From: JAJDUF01 sp965238265
GTDB taxonomy: Bacteria; Chloroflexota; UBA11872; UBA12225; JAJDUF01
DNA length: 64,000 nucleotides
NCBI GenBank assembly: GCA_965238265.1
Contig: OZ250185.1
Location: 3,348,001 to 3,412,000, forward strand
Direction: 5' to 3'
Under the pieces are notes generated by a model. The model had not been told where the DNA came from, did not search any database, and saw only the letters and a list, made by a program, of their open reading frames with translations. The position numbers and the translations under genes are program-made. Below are positions 8,157 to 16,582 of the stretch, in pieces; the first letter of the stretch is position 1, and the number at the start of each line of letters is the position of its first letter.

Positions 8157-9608
8157 ATGGCAACAGAGATAGCGGTAGCAGCACGCGATCCGGAAAAGCT
8201 GCGCTTGATGCAGGAAGCAGCGGCGCAACTGCCAACCGAGTACTCGGCCGGCTGGCACGATGACATCACCCCTGTCTTCCGGTCGGAGCGTGGTCTCAGT
8301 CGGCGGGTGGTGGAGGAAATCTCATCCATGAAGGGTGAGCCGGATTGGATGCGTCAGTTTCGCTTGGACTCGCTCGCGCACTTCGAGGCCCGTCCAATGC
8401 CGCAGTGGGGCGCGGACCTCAATGGAGTGGACTTCGACAACATCTACTACTACATCCGTCCCACCGAAAAGCAGGGGCGCACGTGGGAAGAGGTGCCCGA
8501 CGACATCAAGAATACGTTCGAGAAGCTCGGCATCCCGGAAGCGGAGCGCAAGTTCCTCGCCGGCGTGACCGCCCAGTACGACTCGGAGGCGGTCTACCAC
8601 AGTGTCCGCGAAGAGCTGTCTCAGCAAGGCGTCATCTTCACCGATATGGATAGTGCCCTGCGCGAGCACCCGGACCTCGTGAAGGAGTATTGGGCTACGG
8701 TCATCCCCTACAAGGACAACAAGATCGCCGCCTTGAACTCGGCGGTGTGGTCGGGGGGATCGTTCGTCTACATCCCGGCGGGGGTACACGTCGCCATTCC
8801 GTTGCAGGCCTATTTCCGCATCAACTCGGAGGCCGCCGGACAGTTCGAGCGGACCATGATCATCGCCGAGGAAGGCAGCTATGTGCATTACATCGAGGGG
8901 TGTACGGCACCGATCTACACCGAAGATAGCCTGCACTGCGCCGTCGTCGAGCTAATGGCCAAGCCGGGCGCGACGATCCGCTACACGACCATTCAGAACT
9001 GGTCGAACAACGTCTACAACCTCGTCACGAAGCGCGCGGTGGCCCAAGAGGAAGCCACCGTAGCCTGGATTGACGGCAACTTGGGCAGCAAGGTGACGAT
9101 GAAGTATCCGGGCGTCTATCTCACGGGGCCAAAGGCCAAGGCCGAGATCGTCTCGGTGGCAATGGCCAACTCCGGCCAAGTGCAGGACGCCGGTGGCAAG
9201 ATCTATCACGCGGCGCCGGAGACCACTTCGACCATCAACTCGAAGTCCGTGACGCTCGGGACCGGTCAGGCCTCGTTCCGCGGCCTCCTGAAGATTTACA
9301 AGGGCGCCGAGAAGTCGGCGTCGCAGATGCGCTGCGACGCCTTGCTGCTGTCGCCGGACTGCCGTTCGGACACCTACCCAACCATCGAGATTGACGAAGA
9401 AGACGTGTCCATCGGGCACGAAGCCACGGTCTCGAAGGTCGGGGAGGAGCAGCTGTTCTACTTGCAGAGCCGGGGCCTCTCGGAGGCGGAAGCGGTCACC
9501 CAGGTGGTGAACGGGTTCATGGAGCCGTTCAGCAAGGAGCTACCGATGGAATACGCGGTGGAGCTTAACCGCCTCATCCAGCTCCAGATGGACGCTGCCG
9601 TCGGCTGA
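8157..9608 (+). CDS. sufB: Fe-S cluster assembly scaffold SufB
   Basis: Core subunit of the SufBC2D scaffold. It shows family landmarks GVIFTDMDSALREHPDLVKEYW, NSAVWSGGSFVYIPAG, the beta-helix region with the conserved EGCTAP cysteine, NGFMEPF and the closing KELPMEYAVELNRLI. Length (483) is typical. The ATG follows an AAGGAG site by 8 bases and lies 27 bp after sufC, so the genes are co-transcribed. Confidence 0.97.
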   Translation: MATEIAVAARDPEKLRLMQEAAAQLPTEYSAGWHDDITPVFRSERGLSRRVVEEISSMKGEPDWMRQFRLDSLAHFEARPMPQWGADLNGVDFDNIYYYIRPTEKQGRTWEEVPDDIKNTFEKLGIPEAERKFLAGVTAQYDSEAVYHSVREELSQQGVIFTDMDSALREHPDLVKEYWATVIPYKDNKIAALNSAVWSGGSFVYIPAGVHVAIPLQAYFRINSEAAGQFERTMIIAEEGSYVHYIEGCTAPIYTEDSLHCAVVELMAKPGATIRYTTIQNWSNNVYNLVTKRAVAQEEATVAWIDGNLGSKVTMKYPGVYLTGPKAKAEIVSVAMANSGQVQDAGGKIYHAAPETTSTINSKSVTLGTGQASFRGLLKIYKGAEKSASQMRCDALLLSPDCRSDTYPTIEIDEEDVSIGHEATVSKVGEEQLFYLQSRGLSEAEAVTQVVNGFMEPFSKELPMEYAVELNRLIQLQMDAAVG

Positions 9609-9668
9609 GGCACCCGGGATGGCTGCGGGCCTACTACCCACTCCCACCCCCGCCCGCCTCCAGCAGAC

Positions 9669-9706
9669 GCCCCCTCTCCACTTGTGGAGAGGGGGCCGGG
9701 GGGTGA
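9669..9706. repeat. GGCCCC-hairpin repeat between sufB and sufD
   Basis: CCCCCTCTCCA-CTTG-TGGAGAGGGGG followed by CCGGGGGGTGAGG, a perfect hairpin of the family. The open frame of sufD extends back through it, which would give a repeat-encoded leader (MERGPGGEE) if the earlier ATG were used. Confidence 0.65.
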
Positions 9707-9737
9707 GGAGCGTCCCCATTTCCTGAGGAGAGTACGT

Positions 9738-11168
9738 GTGAGTGTAGCCTCACCGGCGCGTGTAGTCGTGCGTCGCCGCCGCACACCCGTTGCGCGCGAG
9801 CCAACCAACGCGGCGGCTGCGGTCGCCGCGTTGAATGCGTCACGCGACGACCCGGACTGGGTGCAAGCGCTGCGCCGCGCCAGCTTCGCGGCCTGGGAAC
9901 ACCTGCCGATGCCAACCCCGACCACGGAAGGCTGGCGTCGCACCGACCTGCGGCCGATCACGGCACGGCTGCACGCCGTCAAGCCGGCAGCGCCCCGCGG
10001 AGCGCTTCACGGCGCAGAGCTAGGCGATCTCGACGCCGGCCTGCAGGAGGCGCTCGACGTGCGCTTCCCGGTGGGGGGGCTGGTCATCCAGCAGGACTCC
10101 ATGACCGTCCACCAGACCCTTGCCGACGAGCTGGCTCGCCAGGGTGTGCTGTTCATGGACATCCATGCGGCCGTGCGCGAGCACCCCGACTTGGTGCGGC
10201 CCTATCTCATGAACATCGTGCCGGTGGGCTGGCAACCGGGTGAGCCATCCAATGCCGGCAAGTTCGAGGCCCTGCACGGCGCCTTGTGGTCGGGGGGCGC
10301 GTTTATCTACGTACCACCCAACACCGATATAGAGCTACCGCTGCGGATGCTCCAGTGGACCGGCACGCCGGGTGTGGGCAGCTTTCCGCATACCGTCGTC
10401 GTCGTTGACCGCAACAGCAGCGTGACGTGTGTGGAGGAAGTCCGCTCTCCCACCTTGCCGCCGGCGGCCCCGCCACTCTTTACCAGCGGTGTCACCGAGC
10501 TGTACGTGCAGGACAATGCGCGGCTCAACTTCCTGTCACTCCACGAACAGGCGACGGAGGCGCATACCTTCGTCACGCAGCGCTGTCGTCTGGGTCGTGA
10601 TGCGTATGTCAACTGGGTCATGGTCGGGATGGGTAGCGCCTATACCCGGGCTACGGCCGACGTGGTCCTCGCCGGCCAAGGCGCCACGGCCGAAATGCTG
10701 GGCCTGGGGTTCGGTACCGGCACGCAGGTCTTCGACTTCCACACGCTGCAAGACCATGTGGCATCGCACACCGACAGCGATCAGCTCTATAAGACAGCAA
10801 TGCAAGACCGGGCGCGGCTCGTCTACGAAGGATTGGTGGTGATCCAGCCCACCGCGAGCGATTCGAATGGCTATCAGGCCAACCGCAACCTGTTACTCAG
10901 CAAGACGGCAAAGGCCGACTCGATTCCAATGCTCGAAATCAAGAATAACGAGGTGAAGTGTACGCACGGCTCGGCCACCGGGCCGGTGGATCCGGAGCAC
11001 CTGTACTACCTGCGGACCCGCGGGCTGCCGCGACCGCTGGCCGAGCGCCTGATTATCCAAGGGTTCTTCGAGCCGATTGTCGAGCGCATGGGCGTCGCGG
11101 CCTTGCAAGACCAGCTGCGCCGGGCCATAGATCGCAAGATTGGCGGCATGGACCGCGACGGGGGGTAA
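9738..11168 (+). CDS. sufD: Fe-S cluster assembly protein SufD
   Basis: Paralogue of SufB forming the SufBC2D complex. Shared elements include DWVQALRRASFAAWEHLPMP, GVLFMDIHAAVREHPDLV, ALWSGGAFIYVPPN, and near the end the HGSATGPVD and YYLRTRGLPRPLAERLIIQGFFEP motifs typical of SufD. I chose the GTG at 9738 because GAGGAG lies 7 bases upstream and because the earlier ATG at 9684 falls inside the intergenic hairpin repeat; the first 18 codons of the longer frame look like translated repeat. Resulting length is 476 residues. Confidence 0.93.
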   Translation: MSVASPARVVVRRRRTPVAREPTNAAAAVAALNASRDDPDWVQALRRASFAAWEHLPMPTPTTEGWRRTDLRPITARLHAVKPAAPRGALHGAELGDLDAGLQEALDVRFPVGGLVIQQDSMTVHQTLADELARQGVLFMDIHAAVREHPDLVRPYLMNIVPVGWQPGEPSNAGKFEALHGALWSGGAFIYVPPNTDIELPLRMLQWTGTPGVGSFPHTVVVVDRNSSVTCVEEVRSPTLPPAAPPLFTSGVTELYVQDNARLNFLSLHEQATEAHTFVTQRCRLGRDAYVNWVMVGMGSAYTRATADVVLAGQGATAEMLGLGFGTGTQVFDFHTLQDHVASHTDSDQLYKTAMQDRARLVYEGLVVIQPTASDSNGYQANRNLLLSKTAKADSIPMLEIKNNEVKCTHGSATGPVDPEHLYYLRTRGLPRPLAERLIIQGFFEPIVERMGVAALQDQLRRAIDRKIGGMDRDGG

Positions 11169-11181
11169 CGGGGCATCCGCG

Positions 11182-11230
11182 CCTCACCCCCCGGCCCCCT
11201 CTCCACATGGTGGAGAGGGGGAGTCCGCCG
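11182..11230. repeat. GGCCCC-hairpin repeat after sufD
   Basis: CACCCCCCGGCCCCCTCTCC-ACATGG-TGGAGAGGGGGAGTCCG; same family and orientation as other copies that follow stop codons. Confidence 0.65.
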
Positions 11231-11303
11231 GAAGCGGGCCGGGGGCGAGGTCAATAGGGCCAGTGTGGTGGCGCTTGAAGAAGCAGGCGGAGCAGAACGA
11301 CCG

Positions 11304-11621
11304 ATGGCTATGGAATACGTTGTCGTTGGCGCAGTAGGAGACCTGGAATCCGGGCAGGTGATGGTCGTCGAGATTGACGACTATCGCATTGCGGTGTGCA
11401 ATCTGGACGGCACGTTTTATGCGATTGATGATGTCTGTACGCATGACGGCGGGCCGCTCGATCAAGGGCTGCTGGAAGGCGACGAGATCGAGTGTCCGCG
11501 TCACGGCGCGCGGTTCAACGTGCGGACCGGCGCAGCGACCATGATGCCGGCGGTCGTGCCGGTCGCCACGTATCCGGTGGTCGTCGAAGACGGCGAGGTG
11601 TTAGTCGGGTTGCCGGCGTAG
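11304..11621 (+). CDS. Rieske-type [2Fe-2S] ferredoxin of the suf operon
   Basis: A small soluble electron carrier with both Rieske ligand boxes: CTHDGG and CPRHGARF (two Cys, two His). About 105 residues, the usual size for stand-alone Rieske ferredoxins. Its place between sufD and sufS is a conserved arrangement in Actinobacteria and Chloroflexota and suggests it delivers electrons for cluster assembly. The frame is open back to a GTG at 11265; I prefer the ATG at 11304 because the extra 13 residues match nothing in the family, but its ribosome-binding site is weak. Confidence 0.9.
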   Translation: MAMEYVVVGAVGDLESGQVMVVEIDDYRIAVCNLDGTFYAIDDVCTHDGGPLDQGLLEGDEIECPRHGARFNVRTGAATMMPAVVPVATYPVVVEDGEVLVGLPA

Positions 11622-11631
11622 AGACTGCCGG

Positions 11632-11673
11632 GCGCCCCGGCCCCTTCCCTGGAGGGAAGGGGCCGGGGGTTAG
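11632..11673. repeat. GGCCCC-hairpin repeat before sufS
   Basis: CCCCGGCCCCTTCCC-TGGA-GGGAAGGGGCCGGGG, a near-perfect hairpin of the family lying between the Rieske gene and sufS within the operon. Confidence 0.65.
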
Positions 11674-11701
11674 GTGCGGTAGAAAGTCGAGGACGAAGAT
11701 A

Positions 11702-12973
11702 GTGGCAGTAGAGACACCCTCGGCGCCAGCGCTCGATCTCGCTGCGCTGCACGAGGACTTCCCTATCCTCCGGCGCCGGATCAATGGCCGGTCCTTGGTC
11801 TACTTGGACAACGCCGCGACGTCGCAAAAACCGCGGCAGGTCCTCGATACCCTCGTCCACTTTTACGAGCACTCCAACGCCAATATCCACCGCGGCGTGC
11901 ATACGCTGGGTGCGGAGGCGACCGGAGCCTACGAGCGGACCCGCACCCTCGTCGCAGACCTCATCGGGGCAGCGAGCAGCGAGGAAGTCATCTTCACGCG
12001 CAATACGACGGAGGCGATCAACCTCGTCGCCTACACGTGGGCGCGGGAGGTGCTGCAGCCGGGCGACGAAATCGTGGTGACGCGGCTGGAACACCACAGC
12101 AATCTCGTCCCGTGGCTCCGCCTCGCCCAGGAGCGCGAGGCCATGCTGCGTGTGATCGAGCTGACCCCAGACGGCCGGCTCGATCTCGACACGCTCGACG
12201 AACTGCTGACCGAGCGGACGAAGCTGGTGGCGGTGGGGCACGCCTCCAACGTGCTGGGGACCATCGCCCCGGTGGCGGAGCTGGCCCAGCGCGCGCACGC
12301 CGTCGGAGCGCGCCTCTTGGTGGACGCCGCGCAGAGCGTGCCGCATCAGCCGATCAACGTGCAGGAGCTTGGCTGCGACTTCCTCGCCTTCTCGGCCCAC
12401 AAGATGCTCGGCCCGACGGGGGTGGGTGTGCTGTGGGCGCGACAGGAGCTGCTGGAGGCCATGCCGCCCTTCCTGGGCGGCGGCAGCATGATCAGTCGTG
12501 TGACCCTGGACCGCGTGACCTGGAACGTGCCCCCGCACAAGTTCGAGGCCGGTACACCCAACATCGCCGGCGTGGTGGCCTTTGGGGCCGCCATCGAGTA
12601 CCTGCAGCAGGTCGGTATGGCCGCGGTACGCGCCCATGAGCGCGCGCTGCTGGCCTACGCGCTGGAGCAGCTTGCCGACCGGCCGGAACTCGAGCTGTAC
12701 GGCCCAACGGACCTCGACCGGCGCGGTGGGGTGATCTCCTTCAACGTGCGTGGTGTACACGCGCACGATGTCAGCACTATCCTCGACGAGCAGGCCATTG
12801 CCGTCCGCGCCGGGCACCACTGCACCCAGCCGCTCCACGATTGGCTCGATGTCGCCGGCTCGACACGCGCCAGTTTCTATCTCTACAACACGCCCGCAGA
12901 CGTGGATGCGCTTGTGGCCGGACTGGACAGCGTCAAGGAGGTCTTCCACCGTGCCATTGGACGAGCTATATAA
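11702..12973 (+). CDS. sufS: Cysteine desulfurase SufS
   Basis: PLP enzyme releasing sulfur from cysteine as a persulfide for the SUF machinery. The PLP lysine is K234 in FSAHKMLGPTG, the ring-stacking histidine is in LEHHSNLVPW, and the persulfide-forming cysteine is C374 in RAGHHCTQPL. The frame is open far upstream, but the GTG at 11702 has a GAGGA site 8 bases before it and gives a 423-residue protein beginning close to the family's DFPIL motif. Upstream codons overlap the hairpin repeat. The 3' end overlaps sufU by 23 bases. Confidence 0.95.
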   Translation: MAVETPSAPALDLAALHEDFPILRRRINGRSLVYLDNAATSQKPRQVLDTLVHFYEHSNANIHRGVHTLGAEATGAYERTRTLVADLIGAASSEEVIFTRNTTEAINLVAYTWAREVLQPGDEIVVTRLEHHSNLVPWLRLAQEREAMLRVIELTPDGRLDLDTLDELLTERTKLVAVGHASNVLGTIAPVAELAQRAHAVGARLLVDAAQSVPHQPINVQELGCDFLAFSAHKMLGPTGVGVLWARQELLEAMPPFLGGGSMISRVTLDRVTWNVPPHKFEAGTPNIAGVVAFGAAIEYLQQVGMAAVRAHERALLAYALEQLADRPELELYGPTDLDRRGGVISFNVRGVHAHDVSTILDEQAIAVRAGHHCTQPLHDWLDVAGSTRASFYLYNTPADVDALVAGLDSVKEVFHRAIGRAI

Positions 12974-13430
12974 GGACATCATTCTCGATCACTACGAATA
13001 CCCCCGCAATAAGGGCCGGATCGAGGGGACGGCTTGCACTTGCGCCGGTGGTGATAACCCGATCTGTGGCGACAGCCTTGATGTGTGCATCTCGTTAGAC
13101 AGTGACCACGTTGAGGCCGTCGCTTTCGAGGGACGGGGCTGCGCCATTAGTCAGGCCTCTGCGTCCATGATGACCGAGGCGGTAGAGGGGAAAGCGGTCA
13201 CGGAAACGCTGCGCTGGTACCGGACCGTCCACGGGCTGCTGACGAATCATCCCGACGAGATGGACACGGAACTGGACTTAGGCGATCTGGAAGCGCTCGA
13301 AGGGGTGCGGCAGTATCCGGTGCGGATCAAGTGTGCGCTGCTGGCATGGGAGGCGTTGCGGGTAGCGCTACGGCAGGCGCTGGCCGGGGGTGCGGTCACG
13401 CAGCAGCACGCCGTCGTCACGACGGAGTAG
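12951..13430 (+). CDS. sufU: SufU sulfur-transfer/scaffold protein
   Basis: Zinc-containing partner that accepts persulfide sulfur from SufS. Zinc ligands are visible: C39 and D41 in NPICGDS, C64 in GRGCAISQASAS and C128 in RIKCALLAWEAL, with the insertion between the second and third cysteine that distinguishes SufU from IscU. The GTG start inside the end of sufS has an AAGGAGG site 8 bases upstream, giving translational coupling. Length is 159 residues. Its last 13 codons are duplicated about 0.8 kb downstream. Confidence 0.94.
   Translation: MPLDELYKDIILDHYEYPRNKGRIEGTACTCAGGDNPICGDSLDVCISLDSDHVEAVAFEGRGCAISQASASMMTEAVEGKAVTETLRWYRTVHGLLTNHPDEMDTELDLGDLEALEGVRQYPVRIKCALLAWEALRVALRQALAGGAVTQQHAVVTTE
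13392..13430. repeat. Direct repeat copy 1: sufU 3' end
   Basis: 39 bp ending at the sufU stop, matching 14208-14246 at 34 of 39 positions; the last 24 bases are identical. The core CCGTCGT-C-ACGACGG is itself palindromic. The two copies bracket an 816-bp segment. Confidence 0.75.
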
Positions 13431-13436
13431 TGCCCC

Positions 13437-13490
13437 ACCTCACCCCCTGGCCCCCCTATGGTCCTCCTGCTCCGCAGGGGGACAGGGCTA
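13437..13490. repeat. C-rich/G-rich intergenic repeat after sufU
   Basis: CCCCCTGGCCCCCCTATGG...CTCCGCAGGGGG, a variant related to copies at about 39775, 41458 and 60210 that contain CCATAGGGGGGCC or its complement. Confidence 0.45.
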
Positions 13491-13641
13491 CAGCTTCCGG
13501 GTGACAGTCCGGATAGTCCGCTCGGCTGACGGGCCGGATGGTGGCTTGCGCCCTAGTCGTCTACTCGCGCGCCGCTCACTGTCAAGCGTGCCGGCCTTGC
13601 AAGCGGGGGCACTATGTTGATACGCTCGATAACAGCGGGAG

Positions 13642-13664
13642 GTCTTACGTCCTGCGCGTAAGAC
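13642..13664 (+). promoter_or_regulatory. Hairpin in the leader of the small membrane-protein gene
   Basis: Perfect 8-bp stem GTCTTACG / CGTAAGAC with a 7-base loop, ending 14 bases before the ATG and just before the GAGGTG site. It could influence translation or mRNA stability; no T-tract follows. Confidence 0.4.
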
Positions 13665-13678
13665 GGCTGAGGTGACGG

Positions 13679-14182
13679 ATGGCGGACGCAGACCCGGCTG
13701 GTCAGGATACGGAACGAGAATCTATCTGGAGCGTCCGCAAGGATGATCTTGCCTGGTACTCAGTCTTGTTCCCGTTGCTGTGGCTCCTTGGTACAGTCTA
13801 TTACTTCCTTTCTATCATCCTTCGACATGAGGAGTTGAGCGATGCGATAGACATGCTGATCGTAAAGATTGGCGTGGTCGGATTATCGTCAGCAGTCTTG
13901 TCGCTGATGATCCTCGCAGGGAAAAGGGGGCTAGTGGTGCCGTTGTTCAACTGGTATGCCGACCGCGAAGCAAAAAGGAAGCAGCGCAGCGAGCAGGACC
14001 GCCAGCAGGGTCGGGCTGAGGGTCAAGCTGAGGGTCAGGCTGAGGGTCGGGCTGAGGGTTTTGCTGAAGCCAATGCCAGATGGGAGTCCTGGAACACTCG
14101 CCGCGAAGCAGCCAAGGCGAATGGTGGCGAGTTCAATGAGCTGCCACCATCACAGCAGGGAGAGAGCAGAGACTATCGCTAA
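13679..14182 (+). CDS. Hypothetical two-helix membrane protein with AEGxAEG repeats
   Basis: 167 residues. Hydrophobic segments at about 22-44 and 60-80, then a basic stretch and a short tandem repeat of GQAEG/GRAEG (about residues 110-126), likely helical or coiled. I recognise no family. It interrupts the otherwise continuous suf operon, and the segment holding it is bordered by two copies of the sufU 3' end, so it is probably inserted cargo. A GAGGTG site precedes the ATG. Confidence 0.6.
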   Translation: MADADPAGQDTERESIWSVRKDDLAWYSVLFPLLWLLGTVYYFLSIILRHEELSDAIDMLIVKIGVVGLSSAVLSLMILAGKRGLVVPLFNWYADREAKRKQRSEQDRQQGRAEGQAEGQAEGRAEGFAEANARWESWNTRREAAKANGGEFNELPPSQQGESRDYR

Positions 14183-14207
14183 TCGCACTCCGCGACACGT
14201 CCTGATC

Positions 14208-14246
14208 GCGGCCGCGCAGTGCCACGCCGTCGTCACGACGGAGTAG
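14208..14246. repeat. Direct repeat copy 2: sufU 3'-end duplicate
   Basis: Frame-preserving copy of the last 13 sufU codons (ending HAVVTTE plus stop) not attached to any gene. See the matching copy at 13392-13430. Confidence 0.75.
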
Positions 14247-14261
14247 GGCCCTCGCCCGCTT

Positions 14262-14353
14262 GACCTAACCCCCGGCCCCTTCCCTGAAGGGAGTGGGAGT
14301 TATGGAGGCGGCCTGAAGCCTCTTCCCTCTAGGGAGGGGGTTGGGGGTAGGTG
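14262..14353. repeat. Two GGCCCC-hairpin repeats before the SufT-like gene
   Basis: CCCCCGGCCCCTTCCCTGAAGGGAG, then CTCTTCCCTCTAGGGAGGG-GGTTGGGGGTAGGTG: two neighbouring partial copies of the family. Confidence 0.5.
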
Positions 14354-14401
14354 AACAACCCAAGTAGGCCTCGCCAACTGGAGAATGAAGGAGCAACGCC
14401 G

Positions 14402-14719
14402 ATGACGACGGAAATCGCGCTGACCGAAGAGAACGTGCGCGACGCGCTGAAGCAGGTTGATGACCCCGAGCTGGGGATCAACATTGTTGATCTGGGCTTG
14501 GTCTATGAAGTCGCTATCGAGGGCACCGAGGTCAACGTCCTCATGACCCTCACGACACCGTTCTGCCCGGTTGGCCCCCAGATCAAGGCGCAGATTGACC
14601 AAATCCTCAAGGGCAGCATTGCGGAGGTGACGAAGGGGAGCGTCGAGTTCACCTTCAATCCGCCCTGGGACAAGGATATGATGTCGGAGGAGGCCAAGGA
14701 GGAGTTGGGTATCTGGTAG
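14402..14719 (+). CDS. MIP18-family Fe-S assembly factor (SufT/PaaD-like)
   Basis: 105-residue DUF59/MIP18 protein with the family core DPELGINIVDLGLVYEV and the conserved cysteine region LTTPFCPVGPQI, ending in an NPPWDKDMMSEEAKEELG motif. Such proteins help Fe-S maturation and are often the last gene of SUF operons. The ATG follows an AAGGAG site by 9 bases. Directly downstream of the repeat-bounded insert and in line with sufU, it was probably adjacent to sufU originally. Confidence 0.9.
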   Translation: MTTEIALTEENVRDALKQVDDPELGINIVDLGLVYEVAIEGTEVNVLMTLTTPFCPVGPQIKAQIDQILKGSIAEVTKGSVEFTFNPPWDKDMMSEEAKEELGIW

Positions 14720-14798
14720 GCCGGGGGTGAGGCCACTGCGTATGCTACCCTGTCTTGGCTGATGGCAGCGCCTCCGCTTTGGCAATTCGGCATGGCGT

Positions 14799-15191
14799 AT
14801 GAAGTATTCTCAACTCGTCCGTGACCACTTCGGCTCGCCGCGGAATCTCGGCGAGATCGCCGATCCTGATGGGGTCGGTGACGTGGAAAACCCCGTCTGC
14901 GGAGACCGCACCGTGCTGACAATCCGCGTGCGCGATGACCGTATCGCCGCGGCGCGCTTTCGAGCCGTGGGGTGCCCGGCCGCCATCGCCGCTAGCTCGA
15001 TCACGACCGAGCTACTCGTCGGGCGGTCCGTAGCGGAAGCGCTGCGCTTGACGAACGAGGACGTATCCGCAGCGCTCGGCGGTCTGCCGGCCAATAAGCT
15101 GCACTGCTCAGTGCTCGCCGAGGATGTCGTGCGTGCAGCAGTCGCAGACTACCGGCAGCGCACCGGCGCCGCGGCCGGGGTGTGCCAATGA
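14799..15191 (+). CDS. IscU/NifU-N-like iron-sulfur scaffold protein
   Basis: A second U-type scaffold, distinct from SufU. Ligand residues: C34 and D36 in NPVCGD, C59 in VGCPAAIAASS, and H102/C103 in PANKLHCSVLAEDV; there is no SufU-type insertion, so it resembles IscU/NifU N-domains. Length is 130 residues. Its stop overlaps the start of the LarA-like gene (ATGA), so the two are translationally coupled. Whether it serves the suf pathway or a special client is not shown by sequence. Confidence 0.85.
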   Translation: MKYSQLVRDHFGSPRNLGEIADPDGVGDVENPVCGDRTVLTIRVRDDRIAAARFRAVGCPAAIAASSITTELLVGRSVAEALRLTNEDVSAALGGLPANKLHCSVLAEDVVRAAVADYRQRTGAAAGVCQ

Positions 15192-16579
15192 TCGTTCCCC
15201 TGGCGTATGGCCGCGCCGGATTGGACTTGGCGGTTCCCGACGACCTCGCCGACCGGGTGACGGTGGTCGAGCCACGCTACGTGCCCGGCTTACCGGACGA
15301 GGCAGCAGCGCTGCGTGCGGCGCTCCGCGAGCCGGTAGGGACAGGCCCCCTGCGCGACCTGCTCTCGCCAACGGATACGGTGGCGGTCGTCTTCTGCGAC
15401 ATCACGCGGCCGATGCCGAGCGACCGGGTGCTGCCGGTACTGTTGGCGGAAGTCGAGACGGTCGTGGGGCGCGACCGTATTGTGCTCATCAATGGGACGG
15501 GTACCCACCGCGCCAACACGCCGGACGAGCTACGCGAGATGCTTGGCCCGGAGCTGGTCGCGCAGTATCGCATTGTGCAGCACGACGCCCGCAACGAGGA
15601 CGAGCTGACCCGCGTCGGCACCACGCCGCGCGGGACGCCGGTGTGGATCAACAAGCACTTCCTGAACGCCTCGGTGCGCCTTCTCACCGGTTTCATCGAG
15701 CCGCACCTGTTCGCCGGGTTCAGCGGTGGCCCGAAGATGGTGGTGCCGGCGGTGGCGGGCCTCGCTACCGTCATGGCCAACCACAGTGCCCGCTTCATTG
15801 CCGAGCCGCAGGCGATCTGGGGTATCCGGGAGGGGAACCCGTTGTGGGAAGACCTGCGCGCGGCGTCCTTGATGGGGCGGCCGACCTTCAGCCTCAACGT
15901 GGCGCTGAACAAGGAGCGCGAGATCACGGCCGTGTTTGCCGGCGACGCGCTGGCCTCGCATCAAGTCGGCTGCAAGTGGGTGGGCGAACACGCGATGCAG
16001 CCGGTCCCGGAGCCGTTCGACGTAGTTGTCACCACCAACAGCGGGTATCCGCTCGATCTCAACGTCTACCAGGCGATCAAAGGCATCTCGGCAGCGAACC
16101 GCGTCGTGTGTGAGGGTGGGGCGATCATCTTGGCCGCGGAATGCTGGGACGGTATCCCCAGCCACGGTCAGTATGGCGAGCTACTGGAGAGCACCGCTAG
16201 TCTCGACGAGCTGCTGCAGAAGATTTGCGCGCCCGGCTTTGCGGTGCCGGATCAGTGGCAGGCGCAGATACAGGCCCAAGTACAGCTGCGCGCCGCGGTC
16301 TACCTCTACTCGTCGCTCGACGACGACACAGTGCGCCGGACCCATTTGGAACCGTGCGGGCCGCTCTCCGAGCGGTTTGTCGCGCTGCTGCGGGCGGGCG
16401 GGCCGGAAGCCACCGCCTGTATCTTGCCGCAAGGGCCGCAAACCGTTCCCTACTTGGCGCCCGACGCCGGCCAAGGTGCGTGGGCACGGCAGCTGGCCAT
16501 CGCCGCCGGGACGTACCAGACCCGCACCGCCCCTCCCACCATCCGTGCGGGTCTGGCGCGGCCGAGAAAGGCAGCCTGA
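15188..16579 (+). CDS. LarA-family nickel-pincer racemase/epimerase
   Basis: Member of the lactate racemase LarA family (DUF2088), which uses a nickel-pincer (NPN) cofactor to racemise or epimerise 2-hydroxy acids. Counting from the ATG at 15188, the cofactor and catalytic residues sit almost exactly as in Lactiplantibacillus LarA: R74, H107 (GTGTHR), H173 (EPHLFAGF), K183 (GGPKMVV, covalent cofactor lysine) and H199 (NHSARF). Length is 463 residues. No larB, larC or larE is in the window. The substrate cannot be called, since many family members act on other hydroxy acids. Confidence 0.85.
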   Translation: MIVPLAYGRAGLDLAVPDDLADRVTVVEPRYVPGLPDEAAALRAALREPVGTGPLRDLLSPTDTVAVVFCDITRPMPSDRVLPVLLAEVETVVGRDRIVLINGTGTHRANTPDELREMLGPELVAQYRIVQHDARNEDELTRVGTTPRGTPVWINKHFLNASVRLLTGFIEPHLFAGFSGGPKMVVPAVAGLATVMANHSARFIAEPQAIWGIREGNPLWEDLRAASLMGRPTFSLNVALNKEREITAVFAGDALASHQVGCKWVGEHAMQPVPEPFDVVVTTNSGYPLDLNVYQAIKGISAANRVVCEGGAIILAAECWDGIPSHGQYGELLESTASLDELLQKICAPGFAVPDQWQAQIQAQVQLRAAVYLYSSLDDDTVRRTHLEPCGPLSERFVALLRAGGPEATACILPQGPQTVPYLAPDAGQGAWARQLAIAAGTYQTRTAPPTIRAGLARPRKAA

Positions 16580-16582
16580 CTC

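Noticed and set aside
9684..9737. Upstream ATG extending SufD by 18 residues
   Set aside because: It falls inside the intergenic hairpin repeat, has no ribosome-binding site, and the encoded leader is simply translated repeat; the GTG at 9738 has a good site.
11501..12982. Long minus-strand open frame (493 codons) opposite sufS
   Set aside because: Shadow of the high-GC sufS codons; no protein motifs, whereas the plus strand has all SufS catalytic residues.
13956..14246. 96-codon frame over the AEG-repeat region
   Set aside because: Off-frame reading of the membrane-protein gene that ends in the duplicated sufU tail; no independent motifs.
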